A stretch of DNA of 64,000 nt from an uncultured Clostridia bacterium (GTDB lineage Bacteria > Bacillota > Clostridia > Oscillospirales > Acutalibacteraceae): positions 51,419-115,418 of the forward strand of contig CAMMVF010000006.1 of the NCBI GenBank assembly GCA_946500295.1, given 5' to 3'. Every line of letters starts with the position of its first letter. Position 1 is the first letter of the stretch. The position numbers and the translations under genes are program-made. Below, in pieces: positions 27,973 to 35,235 of the stretch. Under the pieces are notes generated by a model, which worked only from the letters and a program-made list of their open reading frames with translations, ran no database searches and was not told the DNA's origin.

Positions 27973-29172
27973 TTACTTACTGTCTCTTTCTTTTAATATA
28001 GCATCAAGTACTCGGTTTGCACAATCGAACTTGCTCATCAGCTCAAGTTCTTGTTCACTGTTAGGGGTAATAATAGTTAAGACATTTGTATCTGTAGAGA
28101 ATCCAGCACCCTCAACCTTTAAATTATTTCCTACTATCATATCGAGGTTCTTTGATTTAAGTTTTGCCTTTGCATTTTCAACCATGTTTTGAGTTTCCAT
28201 GGAAAAACCACACAGGAATTGACCGGATTTTTTGTTTTGGCCAAGGTGCAGCAGTATATCCTTAGTTCTCTTGAGTGAAATTGAAAGCTCGTTATCAGAT
28301 TTTTTCATTTTTTCAGTGCTTACGGTTTTTGGAGTATAGTCAGCGACTGCTGCTGCTTTGATTATTATATCCTGATCAATCGAGCAAGATGTTACAGCAT
28401 TGAACATCTCGTCAGCTGTAGTGATCTTTATTGTTTTAACGAATGGAACAGGCTCAAGAGCGGTCTGCCCACTGATCAGCGTTACCTCAGCTCCTCTTAA
28501 CATGGCTGCTTTAGCAATAGCGTAGCCCATCTTGCCTGAGGAGTGGTTTGTAATATAACGCACAGGATCTATAGGTTCAATGGTAGGCCCCGCAGTTACT
28601 AAAAGCTTAATCCCACTCATATCTTTTTCGAGGGCAAGTTCTCGCTCAATATAGGAAAAAAGGTCCGACGGCTCCGGCATTTTTCCTTTGCCGACAGCCT
28701 TACAGGCAAGATACCCTAACTTTGGCTCAATTATTGTATATCCAAAATGCCTGAGTTTATCTATATTATTCTGAACTATTGGGTTTTCATACATATTCAC
28801 ATTCATTGCAGGAGCAATGGCCACAGGACATCGACAAGCCATTACTGTAGTTGTGAGCATATCATCTGCAATCCCTCCGGCTATTTTACCGATTATATTA
28901 GCTGTAGCAGGAGCAATTAGAAAATAATTCGCTTTTTTTGCAAGTGAGATGTGCTTAATCTCCCAGGGATGATTTCTATCAAACGTATCTACAATACACT
29001 TGTTTGAGGTGAGCGCCTCAAAAGTATTCTCTGTTATGAATTTAGTGGCGTTTTTACTCATAAGAACATGAACGTCACAGCCCCGTTTTACTAGCATACT
29101 TGCAAGATTGGGAATTTTGTATGCAGCAATTCCTCCCGTAACTCCAAGGATTACGGTTTTTCCATTAAGCAT
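27973..29172 (-). CDS. coaBC: Bifunctional phosphopantothenoylcysteine decarboxylase / phosphopantothenate-cysteine ligase
   Basis: Catalyses two middle steps of coenzyme A synthesis: joining cysteine to 4-phosphopantothenate (CoaB) and decarboxylating the product (CoaC, FMN-dependent). The 399 residues contain the CoaC part (1-180), with VTGGIAAYK, catalytic His74 in EIKHISLAK, the substrate loop PAMNVNMYENP and active Cys157 in YLACKAVGKGKM. The CoaB part runs from about 187, with LVTAGPTIEPIDPVRYI and NHSSGKMGYAIAKAA. It is transcribed away from the transporter gene at 29359, and with coaX at 30102 it forms a CoA island. Confidence 0.96.
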   Translation of the reverse strand: MLNGKTVILGVTGGIAAYKIPNLASMLVKRGCDVHVLMSKNATKFITENTFEALTSNKCIVDTFDRNHPWEIKHISLAKKANYFLIAPATANIIGKIAGGIADDMLTTTVMACRCPVAIAPAMNVNMYENPIVQNNIDKLRHFGYTIIEPKLGYLACKAVGKGKMPEPSDLFSYIERELALEKDMSGIKLLVTAGPTIEPIDPVRYITNHSSGKMGYAIAKAAMLRGAEVTLISGQTALEPVPFVKTIKITTADEMFNAVTSCSIDQDIIIKAAAVADYTPKTVSTEKMKKSDNELSISLKRTKDILLHLGQNKKSGQFLCGFSMETQNMVENAKAKLKSKNLDMIVGNNLKVEGAGFSTDTNVLTIITPNSEQELELMSKFDCANRVLDAILKERDSK

Positions 29173-29223
29173 CTTGAGTCTCCTTTCAATTATTTTTATA
29201 GGCTCGCTTTTTTATTTTAACAT

Positions 29224-29253
29224 ATTATATCAGGAATAAATACAAATTGTAAA
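29224..29253 (-). promoter_or_regulatory. Promoter of coaBC
   Basis: On the minus strand TTTACA (29253-29248) and TATAAT (29229-29224) are 18 bases apart. The start point would be about 45 bases before the coaBC ATG. It stands back to back with the promoter of the next feature. Confidence 0.6.
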
Positions 29254-29261
29254 GAAAAAAC

Positions 29262-29290
29262 TTGCCTTTTTCGCTGAGATGGTGCATAAT
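29262..29290 (+). promoter_or_regulatory. Promoter of the ECF S-component gene
   Basis: TTGCCT (29262-29267) and CATAAT (29285-29290) are 17 bases apart, followed by ATAAAGG. It lies about 60 bases ahead of the ATG at 29359 and only 9 bases from the divergent coaBC -35, so a single regulator could cover both. Confidence 0.5.
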
Positions 29291-29358
29291 ATAAAGGCTA
29301 AAATTGCATTGTATCTTGAAGGACAAAACCAAAAGAACAGTAGCAGGAGGAATTTAAT

Positions 29359-30012
29359 ATGACTCAAACATCTAACACCGGAAAAAAATCACTGGAGCTT
29401 GCACAGTTGGCACTGTTTACGGCGCTTATACTACTGCTGGCGTTTATACCCGGAATCGGTTACATCCCGCTGGGAGTGACACGAGCAACAATTATCCATG
29501 TTCCTGTAATTATCGGATCCATAGTACTAGGACCGAAAATGGGAGCTGTCTTAGGCGGAGTTTTCGGTATTACAAGCCTTATCAATAATACCATTGCACC
29601 AACTGCGACCTCTTTCGTCTTTACACCTTTTTATGAGGTTGCGGGCATCGGAGGAAATTTCTGGAGTTTGGTAATTTGCTTAGTACCGCGTATTCTGGTC
29701 GGAGTAGTGCCGTATTTTGTATTCAAAGGCTTGATGAAACTTCTTAACAAGTTAAAGGGGAAGGAAACTGTTTCTCTTATCATAGCCGGAGTATTGGGCT
29801 CAATGACAAACACTGTTTTAGTAATGAGCATGATATATATTTTCTTTGGAAAAAGCTATGCAGCAGCCAGTGGCATTACCTACGAAGCACTTCTCGGAGT
29901 AATAATGGGAGTTGTAGGCATCAACGGCGTATTAGAGGCCATTACAGCGGCAATTCTAACTTGCGTAATTTCAAAAGTGCTTTTCCAAATTGCAAAACGA
30001 CACAGAGCTTGA
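29359..30012 (+). CDS. ECF transporter S component, probably for pantothenate
   Basis: A 217-residue membrane protein with about six hydrophobic segments. The start LELAQLALFTALILLLAFIP is the conserved first helix of energy-coupling-factor S components, which bind a vitamin and dock on a shared EcfT-EcfA module. The stretch IIHVPVIIGSIVLGPKMGAVLGGVFG is typical of the group. Neighbours decide the likely substrate: coaBC upstream and coaX downstream both act on pantothenate or its phosphate, so pantothenate is favoured (PanT-like). The shared module ecfA1-ecfA2-ecfT lies at 48462-51027 in this same window. The S-component call is firm, and the substrate is inference. Confidence 0.85.
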   Translation: MTQTSNTGKKSLELAQLALFTALILLLAFIPGIGYIPLGVTRATIIHVPVIIGSIVLGPKMGAVLGGVFGITSLINNTIAPTATSFVFTPFYEVAGIGGNFWSLVICLVPRILVGVVPYFVFKGLMKLLNKLKGKETVSLIIAGVLGSMTNTVLVMSMIYIFFGKSYAAASGITYEALLGVIMGVVGINGVLEAITAAILTCVISKVLFQIAKRHRA

Positions 30013-30101
30013 TTTTTACAAAAGAATATAGATTTATTAGTAATTTAGCACGAGTCAGGACAATATAATTTTAGCAAACAGTAGATATTAAGGGTGAGTT
30101 T

Positions 30102-30869
30102 ATGATTTTGGCAATAGATGCAGGCAACACGAACATTGTGCTCGGTTGCATTGACGGTGACAACAAAATCGTTTTCGAGGCACGGTTAGCCACTGAACAT
30201 TCAAAAACAGAGTATCAGTATGCCGTAGAATTCAAGAACATGCTGGAGATAGCCGGCATTGAAAAATCCCAAATATCCGGAGCGATCATGTCCTCGGTAG
30301 TTCCGCCTTTAGTGGCGGTGCTTAAAAAGGCAGTTCAGTTGGTTGCGGGAGTATTACCGCTGGTAGTCGGGCCCGGGGTTAAAACAGGTCTTAACATTAC
30401 TCTGGACAATCCTGCGCAGCTCGGCAGTGATCAGGTAGTAGATGCCGTAGCCGCTTTGTATGAGTACAATCCTCCGATTATTATCTTTGATATGGGAACT
30501 GCAACAACAGTTTCTGTAATTGACAGAAACAGAAATTACCTTGGTGGGATGATTATCCCCGGGGTAAAGATTTCGCAGGAGACATTGACTGCAAAAACCT
30601 CGCAGCTTCCGAAAATCAGCATTGAAGCTCCAAGAAAAGTAATCGGAAAAAACACCATTGACTGTATGAAAAGCGGTGTCATTTACGGTAACGCCGCTAT
30701 GGTTGACGGTATAGTTGAGATGATAGAGCAGGAACTGGGAGAAAACACGACAGTTATTGCTACAGGGGGACTTTCGAGCAGTATTATTCCTTTTTGTAAA
30801 AGAGATATAATCATCGACAATACCTTGCTCATCAAGGGACTAAAGCTTGTCTATGATAAAAACACATGA
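30102..30869 (+). CDS. coaX: Type III pantothenate kinase
   Basis: Phosphorylates pantothenate, the first committed step to coenzyme A. The 255 residues belong to the ASKHA fold with phosphate loop LAIDAGNTNIVLG (Asp6), IMSSVVPPL, the substrate site near NPAQLGSDQVVDAVAA, the second phosphate motif IIIFDMGTATTVSVID and the GGMIIPGV strand. CoaX enzymes need a monovalent cation and are not inhibited by CoA, so supply is often controlled elsewhere. A TATAAT at 30064-30069 may be its own -10. Confidence 0.96.
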   Translation: MILAIDAGNTNIVLGCIDGDNKIVFEARLATEHSKTEYQYAVEFKNMLEIAGIEKSQISGAIMSSVVPPLVAVLKKAVQLVAGVLPLVVGPGVKTGLNITLDNPAQLGSDQVVDAVAALYEYNPPIIIFDMGTATTVSVIDRNRNYLGGMIIPGVKISQETLTAKTSQLPKISIEAPRKVIGKNTIDCMKSGVIYGNAAMVDGIVEMIEQELGENTTVIATGGLSSSIIPFCKRDIIIDNTLLIKGLKLVYDKNT

Positions 30870-30880
30870 ATTTTGATACA

Positions 30881-30905
30881 CAAGACATGAGTAAGTGCTG
30901 TCTTG
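30881..30905 (+). repeat. Inverted repeat ahead of uppP
   Basis: CAAGACA and TGTCTTG form a perfect seven-pair stem around an 11-base loop. No T run follows, so it is not a clear terminator. It may be an operator or a leader hairpin of uppP. Confidence 0.35.
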
Positions 30906-30958
30906 ATGTAATGTACAGATAATCTTGGGGCTAGATCGCAATAAAGGAAGGTATGCTT

Positions 30959-31819
30959 ATGGATTTGCTTGAACTGATAAAGGTAATAATCCAGGGAATA
31001 GTTGAAGGAATTACCGAGTGGCTGCCAATCAGCAGCACCGGACATATGCTATTGCTGGATGAATTTATGCCCATGAACATGACACAAGAGTTTAAAGATA
31101 TGTTCTTTGTAGTGATTCAATTCGGTGCAATTTTCGCTGTTATACTGATTTTTTGGAATCAGTTGTGGCCGTTTAGAGTTCAGAAACTCAAACATTCTAC
31201 AGGCAGGACTCTGACGGTTGAGCGCAGTATAATAAGTATGTGGGGTAAGGTTATAGTTGGTTTTCTTCCAGCAGCAGTATTGGGGTTGCTATTTGACGAC
31301 TTGATTACTGAGTATCTCTACGCTCCATACATAATTGCTGCAATGCTGATAATATACGGCGTAGGCTTTATCATAGTGGAAACATGGAATAAAAAGCGCA
31401 CACCTTTAATTAACTCGTTTGATGAGCTTACTTATAAAAGCGCAATTATAATTGGAGTGTTTCAGGCTCTTGCGATGATTCCTGGAACTTCGCGTTCGGG
31501 AGCGACTATTATCGGTGCTTTGCTGATAGGCATTTCAAGAAAAGTAGCAGCGGAATATACTTTCTTCCTTGCTGTGCCTACTATGCTTGGAGCCAGCGCT
31601 TTTAAAATCCTTAAGTATTTTTTAAATGAAGGCTTCGGATTCACTTCTCAGGAGCTTATCTCTCTCGCTGTAGGAATGATTGTTGCCTTTGCGGTGTCAG
31701 TGGTTGTCATTAAGTTTTTGATGAGTTACATTAAGAAACACGATTTCAAAGTCTTTGGTTGGTATCGGATAGCACTAGGAATTTTAGTCTTGTGCTTAAC
31801 ACCCTTACTTATAAATTAA
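30959..31819 (+). CDS. uppP: Undecaprenyl-diphosphatase (BacA/UppP)
   Basis: An integral membrane phosphatase that recycles undecaprenyl diphosphate to the monophosphate carrier used for cell wall and surface glycans, and it can give bacitracin resistance. The 286-residue protein shows GIVEGITEWLPISSTGHM with the catalytic Glu/Ser region and the second conserved loop MIPGTSRSGATIIG, among about eight membrane segments. The ATG at 30959 is preferred to 30953 because AAAGGAAGG would touch the earlier one. The carrier lipid links it functionally to the GtrA/GT-C module nearby. Confidence 0.95.
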   Translation: MDLLELIKVIIQGIVEGITEWLPISSTGHMLLLDEFMPMNMTQEFKDMFFVVIQFGAIFAVILIFWNQLWPFRVQKLKHSTGRTLTVERSIISMWGKVIVGFLPAAVLGLLFDDLITEYLYAPYIIAAMLIIYGVGFIIVETWNKKRTPLINSFDELTYKSAIIIGVFQALAMIPGTSRSGATIIGALLIGISRKVAAEYTFFLAVPTMLGASAFKILKYFLNEGFGFTSQELISLAVGMIVAFAVSVVVIKFLMSYIKKHDFKVFGWYRIALGILVLCLTPLLIN

Positions 31820-31828
31820 TAAATTCTA

Positions 31829-31860
31829 TCCCGAGCAAAGTTTTATTGGCTCGGGATTTT
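31829..31860 (+). terminator. Rho-independent terminator after uppP
   Basis: TCCCGAGC and GCTCGGGA form an eight-pair stem around 12 bases, followed by TTTTATTTTT. It starts 9 bases after the uppP stop. Confidence 0.92.
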
Positions 31861-31933
31861 ATTTTTCTTTATATTTACTTATTTTTAAAGACGCATATAA
31901 ATTTAAAATAAATCAAGAACCTGCGATTTGATA

Positions 31934-31962
31934 TTGACAATATTAAAATATAACATTACAAT
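31934..31962 (+). promoter_or_regulatory. Strong promoter of the 482-residue HTH protein
   Basis: A consensus -35 TTGACA (31934-31939) and TACAAT (31957-31962) are exactly 17 bases apart. The start would be about 30 bases before the ATG. An overlapping TATAAC (31950-31955) gives a second, poorer -10. Confidence 0.75.
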
Positions 31963-31998
31963 TAAGTTGATTGTTTATTTGATTTTCGGGGTGAATAT

Positions 31999-33447
31999 AT
32001 GTGGTTTAAGGATGAGTTTTTAAGACTATTAGGGAACGAAACAATATATAATCTTTCAAAAAACACAGGAATAGAAAGGACAAAGCTGCAGCGAATCAAA
32101 TCAGGCAAAAGACAACCGAACAAAGAGGATATAGAAAAGATCGCACGTGCTCTTTTTCTATCGGCAGAGGAAAAGCAAGCATTATATAGGGCGTATGAAA
32201 TAGATCTTATTGGAGTTGACAGATACAAGTGTCGAGTTTTGTCCATGAAATTTTTAAACGACATCACAGCTATATGCGAGAAAAAGTCATCTCCCCGAGT
32301 TCAAAACAATCTGAACAGCAGTTTTGAAATACATGGCGAGGTAGTTGTAACCCGCAGTACATCAGAGTCCATAAAACTCATAACTGCTCTTGTTGCAGCA
32401 GAAATCTCAGCCGGCAGTGAAATCTGCATCTTTACCGATAGCTATGATGAGTTGATTTTTAACGCACTTTCATCATTACTCGGATCAAATGAAACCTGTC
32501 CAAATGTAAAGCATCTGATAGCTCTCAGACCAATTGATGAAACTCACGAATCCTACCTTCACAACATGAACGTCATAACCGGGATTTATCCTATCGTTAT
32601 AAATAATCGTAACTACTATCCGAATTACATATATTCGTCACACGATAGCTCATGCTTCTTACCGTATTATATTATTACCGATAATTATTCAGTAAATTTT
32701 TCCCGCAGCTTATCAGAAGCAGTGATAATACGAAATCCAGAACTGGTAAACACAAACAGAAAAATATTTATGGGCAGATGGCAAAACTCATATTCTTTTA
32801 TATATGAAATCCGAGATATTTTTGCGTATATAGACTACTATATGAATAACTTAAACAATTTTAAAGATGAACCTGTTTACTCGTTGGAGTCAGAGCCGTG
32901 TTTAGCTTTTTTTATTACAGAAAACCTCATATTAAACTATGTAAAGCGCGATTTCCCTGATTGTGATATTATAATCAATAGAGCAAAGTCGTATTTTACC
33001 GGTCAAGAAGATTTAGCAGTTAAAAAAGTATTTTTTCAAGAGAGGGGACTTGATTCTTTTATACAAACAGGACAGATAAAAGAGATTCCAGAGATGTTAT
33101 GCAGACCGTTCTCCATCAACGACAGAATAGCAATTCTGAGAAAAATGATTGCCGCAGCTAAAGCAAAGAAAAAATATTTTCCTATGATGATAAAGCCGGA
33201 AGCAATGTATTTTCACGAAAATATTAGATTTTATGGTACTGGCTGTATGGAAGATATTTTTATACTTTTGAGAGATGATATGGATGGTTTTTCATCTATT
33301 CTTGCTTTAAATGACAGCGGACTGTCTATACCATTTTTTGATTTTGTAAAAAGCCTTGAGGGTAGTGAAAGTGTTTACACCGTCGATGAGACTATACAAA
33401 TAATACAAAACAAACTTGATTCTTTAATTGCCAAATTAAATATTTAA
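31999..33447 (+). CDS. Helix-turn-helix protein with large unknown C-terminal region
   Basis: A 482-residue protein. Residues about 10-68 form a Xre/Cro-type DNA-binding domain (NETIYNLSKNTGIERTKLQR, SGKRQPNKEDIEKIARALFL). Residues 70-482 match no family I recognise. They contain few glycines, several aromatic patches and no kinase, peptidase or ATPase motif, and no membrane segment. Regions such as LVAAEISAGSEICIFTDSYD and ALNDSGLSIPFFDF may be sensor or effector parts. The gene stands alone with its own strong promoter after a terminator. The 385-base gap that follows holds spaced GCACAT motifs and a terminator. A regulator that senses an unknown signal is the simplest idea, unproven. Confidence 0.75.
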   Translation: MWFKDEFLRLLGNETIYNLSKNTGIERTKLQRIKSGKRQPNKEDIEKIARALFLSAEEKQALYRAYEIDLIGVDRYKCRVLSMKFLNDITAICEKKSSPRVQNNLNSSFEIHGEVVVTRSTSESIKLITALVAAEISAGSEICIFTDSYDELIFNALSSLLGSNETCPNVKHLIALRPIDETHESYLHNMNVITGIYPIVINNRNYYPNYIYSSHDSSCFLPYYIITDNYSVNFSRSLSEAVIIRNPELVNTNRKIFMGRWQNSYSFIYEIRDIFAYIDYYMNNLNNFKDEPVYSLESEPCLAFFITENLILNYVKRDFPDCDIIINRAKSYFTGQEDLAVKKVFFQERGLDSFIQTGQIKEIPEMLCRPFSINDRIAILRKMIAAAKAKKKYFPMMIKPEAMYFHENIRFYGTGCMEDIFILLRDDMDGFSSILALNDSGLSIPFFDFVKSLEGSESVYTVDETIQIIQNKLDSLIAKLNI

Positions 33448-33491
33448 TAGTTTAATCTAAGAGGCAAATTATGGGTCGATTGTAAAAGTGT

Positions 33492-33532
33492 GCACTGAAA
33501 AGCACATTTTTATAGCACATTAAAATGCACAT
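33492..33532 (+). repeat. Four spaced GCAC(AT) motifs in an intergenic region
   Basis: GCAC occurs at 33492, and GCACAT at 33502, 33515 and 33527, so starts are 10, 13 and 12 bases apart, close to one turn of DNA. The first forms an inverted repeat with the second (TGTGC-ACTGAAAA-GCACA). This could be a protein-binding array or chance in AT-rich DNA. The rest of 33448-33634 has no believable gene. Confidence 0.4.
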
Positions 33533-33634
33533 ATTGTAATATATTGGAAAATGTAGTAAATTAGTAACAGATGATGAATAAAGTTTGAATTTCTCATCCG
33601 CATAATATTTACCCATCATTATTTTTTTCTATAT

Positions 33635-33674
33635 AGCCTGCGGTTCTTTTTATATGCCGCAGGCTAACTTTTTT
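33635..33674 (+). terminator. Terminator downstream of the HTH gene
   Basis: AGCCTGCGG (33635-33643) pairs perfectly with CCGCAGGCT (33657-33665), followed by AACTTTTTTA. It lies about 190 bases after the HTH stop, so the intervening segment with the GCACAT motifs is probably transcribed. Confidence 0.85.
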
Positions 33675-33714
33675 ATTCATAATTGAAATTGCCGATAAAA
33701 AGTTAAGCGCTCAC

Positions 33715-33846
33715 ATGTCCGTGATGTCGGATTTTTTGAACGATATCATGATCTCGTTTTTGCCGGTCAGTAATTTAATTTATGCCGGCATTATATTAGC
33801 AATAAATAGAAACAGAAAGGTCAAGGAGATAGATGTTGACAGTTAA
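33715..33846 (+). CDS. Possible 43-residue membrane peptide or gene remnant
   Basis: The frame reads MSVMSDFLNDIMISFLPVSN, then LIYAGIILAINRNRKVKE. It has one hydrophobic segment and a basic end, and overlaps the start of the ABC fragment by 14 bases, as coupled genes do. No ribosome site precedes it, and the same frame stays open some way upstream. It is better seen as the tail of a vanished membrane or regulator gene that once preceded the ABC ATPase than as an intact gene. Confidence 0.3.
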   Translation: MSVMSDFLNDIMISFLPVSNLIYAGIILAINRNRKVKEIDVDS

Positions 33847-34275
33847 TAATATATGCAAAAAATATAAAAACGGAAAAGGTGTTTTTGATATTTCCTTTGA
33901 CATAGAAAAGCCTATGATTACGGCAGTCATAAGACCTAATGGTTCCGGGAAGTCAACTTTATTTAATATAATAGCCGGATTAATAAAATCCGATGGCAGG
34001 GATATATTCTTTGATTCTAAAAAGCTCTGTTATGCCGGAGAACTCTTGGCTTATACCTAATTTTACGGTTCGACAAATGATAATGTATTTTAGTATTATG
34101 AAGGCCAATATCTCTGATACAAGATATATTGACAAATTAGTTAAGATTTTAGGCGTAGAAAAATTTCAGTATCAAAAGATAAGCTCGTTATCGCAGGGGT
34201 ATGATACAGAAAGTGTCTATAGTTTGCACTTTAGTAGGACATCCAAAACAAATTCCCCTCAAAGACTCTTAAAGT
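33833..34275 (+). pseudogene. Decayed ABC transporter ATPase
   Basis: Three frames together spell an ABC-2-type ATPase. The first has MLTVNNICKKYKNGKGVFDI and Walker A RPNGSGKSTLFNIIAGL, with Arg in place of the first Gly. A shift near 34020-34030 (an A run) leads to VMPENSWLIPNFTVRQMIMY and ISDTRYIDKLVKILGVEKF. The signature reads ISSLSQG. A second shift at a G run near 34199 gives QKVSIVCTLVGHPK, the strand before Walker B. The Walker B and everything after are missing, since the sequence runs into a hairpin. Two shifts plus 3' loss show real decay rather than one read error. A GGAG site still precedes the ATG. No partner permease gene remains. Confidence 0.85.
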
Positions 34276-34291
34276 GAAAAGTCTTTGAGGG
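34256..34291. terminator. Perfect 12-pair hairpin at the broken end of the ABC gene
   Basis: CCCTCAAAGACT (34256-34267) pairs with AGTCTTTGAGGG (34280-34291) around a 12-base loop. It lies between the ABC remnant and the convergent gene at 34321-34728 and probably ends transcripts from the latter or from both. The T run is weak on the plus strand (AATAATATT). Confidence 0.6.
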
Positions 34292-34320
34292 AATAATATT
34301 GCGCTATTTTTAAAAATTAC

Positions 34321-34728
34321 TCAAAACAAAACTCTCATTTTAAAATCTTTATTGCATCGAGGGCAACATACGGTGTGTTTACCTTTTTTTCTCGGCAGAC
34401 GAAGTTTAGCTTTGCAATGAGGGCACTTGTGAAAGCAATAAACTCTTAGTTGAGACATATGCCGAGCTATATTCATAAAAAAATACTTAATCTTATAATA
34501 TACTCCTTCAAAAATCTCAGCTTCCTTCTGCCTTGCACTAATGTTTCTAGAAAATACTCTGAATATAGTGTAAACTGCAATAATTACTGCAATTAACGTT
34601 AAAATAAATGATCTTACAAATATATTTGCAAAGCACAATACACAGTATAAGATAATAAGAAAATAACAGAACTTATCTATTCCGTAACGACCTTGGAAAA
34701 ACTGCGCAACCTTATACATAAAATTCAT
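34321..34728 (-). CDS. Small membrane protein with C-terminal zinc ribbon
   Basis: A 135-residue protein of unknown role. Residues about 18-56 are two close hydrophobic segments (CYFLIILYCVLCFANIFV and FILTLIAVIIAVYTIF). A basic helix follows (SARQKEAEIFEGVYYK). The C terminus has CPHCKAKLRLPRKKGKHTVC and CPRCNKDF, a CxxC...CxxC zinc ribbon on the probable cytoplasmic side. It begins behind GAGAGGCGG. Proteins like this occur in clostridia without annotation. The ribbon suggests nucleic-acid or protein binding at the membrane. It is divergent from nothing and convergent with the ABC remnant. Confidence 0.75.
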   Translation of the reverse strand: MNFMYKVAQFFQGRYGIDKFCYFLIILYCVLCFANIFVRSFILTLIAVIIAVYTIFRVFSRNISARQKEAEIFEGVYYKIKYFFMNIARHMSQLRVYCFHKCPHCKAKLRLPRKKGKHTVCCPRCNKDFKMRVLF

Positions 34729-34898
34729 AACTTTCCGCCTCTCTTCGTCTTTATTAATTTAATTATACAAAATTGAATTTAAAAATAAAGTAGAATTTTG
34801 AAAATTAAAACAATATTTATAAAAATTTAATAGATTTTGATCCGTATTATATCCACGGTAATTTTGACAATTTCAGCTATGTTTCACATTATTAAATT

Positions 34899-34927
34899 AA
34901 CCTCATGGACTAAGTTTCCATGAGGTT
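34899..34927. terminator. Hairpin beyond the 58-residue gene
   Basis: AACCTCATGG and CCATGAGGTT form a perfect ten-pair stem around nine bases. On the minus strand it lies about 50 bases after the small gene at 34976 and is followed by TAATTTAAT, a weak tail. The remaining gap, 34729-34898, is AT-rich with no coding sign. Confidence 0.5.
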
Positions 34928-34975
34928 AGAATATGCTTAATATTAAAAACGTCGATTTAATAATCAGAACTTTGT

Positions 34976-35152
34976 TTATCCGCTGTAGCTTGACGAAGGA
35001 GAATTTTGACTTTGTGCAAGTTTATAATATCTCTCTATATCTTCGCGCGACGAGAAAGTTACTCCGCTCTCGACTATTTGTGATTGAAACACGGAGGGCA
35101 AGGAATAGAAATATTCTTTTGCTTCTTGGTCAAGATTATTGATATTTGTCAT
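34976..35152 (-). CDS. Conserved-looking 58-residue protein, unknown function
   Basis: The minus-strand frame reads MTNINNLDQEAKEYFYSLPS, then VFQSQIVESGVTFSSREDIE, then RYYKLAQSQN and a Ser-rich end. A good ribosome site, GAGGTG, lies 5 bases before the ATG. The sequence is mixed, non-repetitive and soluble, with the pattern of a short helical domain. I have the impression of similar unnamed clostridial proteins sharing a YF-x-SLP-x-x-x-Q core, but this is memory only. It lies back to back with the uridine phosphorylase gene, sharing an 83-base promoter region. No function is suggested by sequence. Confidence 0.7.
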   Translation of the reverse strand: MTNINNLDQEAKEYFYSLPSVFQSQIVESGVTFSSREDIERYYKLAQSQNSPSSSYSG

Positions 35153-35174
35153 TGTATCACCTCAAAAAATAGTA

Positions 35175-35204
35175 TTTCACCAATTTGGGGAAGTATGATA
35201 TAAT
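35175..35204 (+). promoter_or_regulatory. Promoter of the uridine phosphorylase gene
   Basis: TTTCAC (35175-35180) and TATAAT (35199-35204) are 18 bases apart, with the TATGATATAAT stretch giving a good -10. Start would be about 25 bases before the ATG at 35236. Confidence 0.55.
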
Positions 35205-35235
35205 ATAGATAATATTTTGTTTGGAGGCGGTAATT

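Noticed and set aside
34933..35142. A 69-codon plus-strand frame in the gap before udp
   Set aside because: It is the mirror of the 58-residue minus-strand gene, which has the better start and composition.
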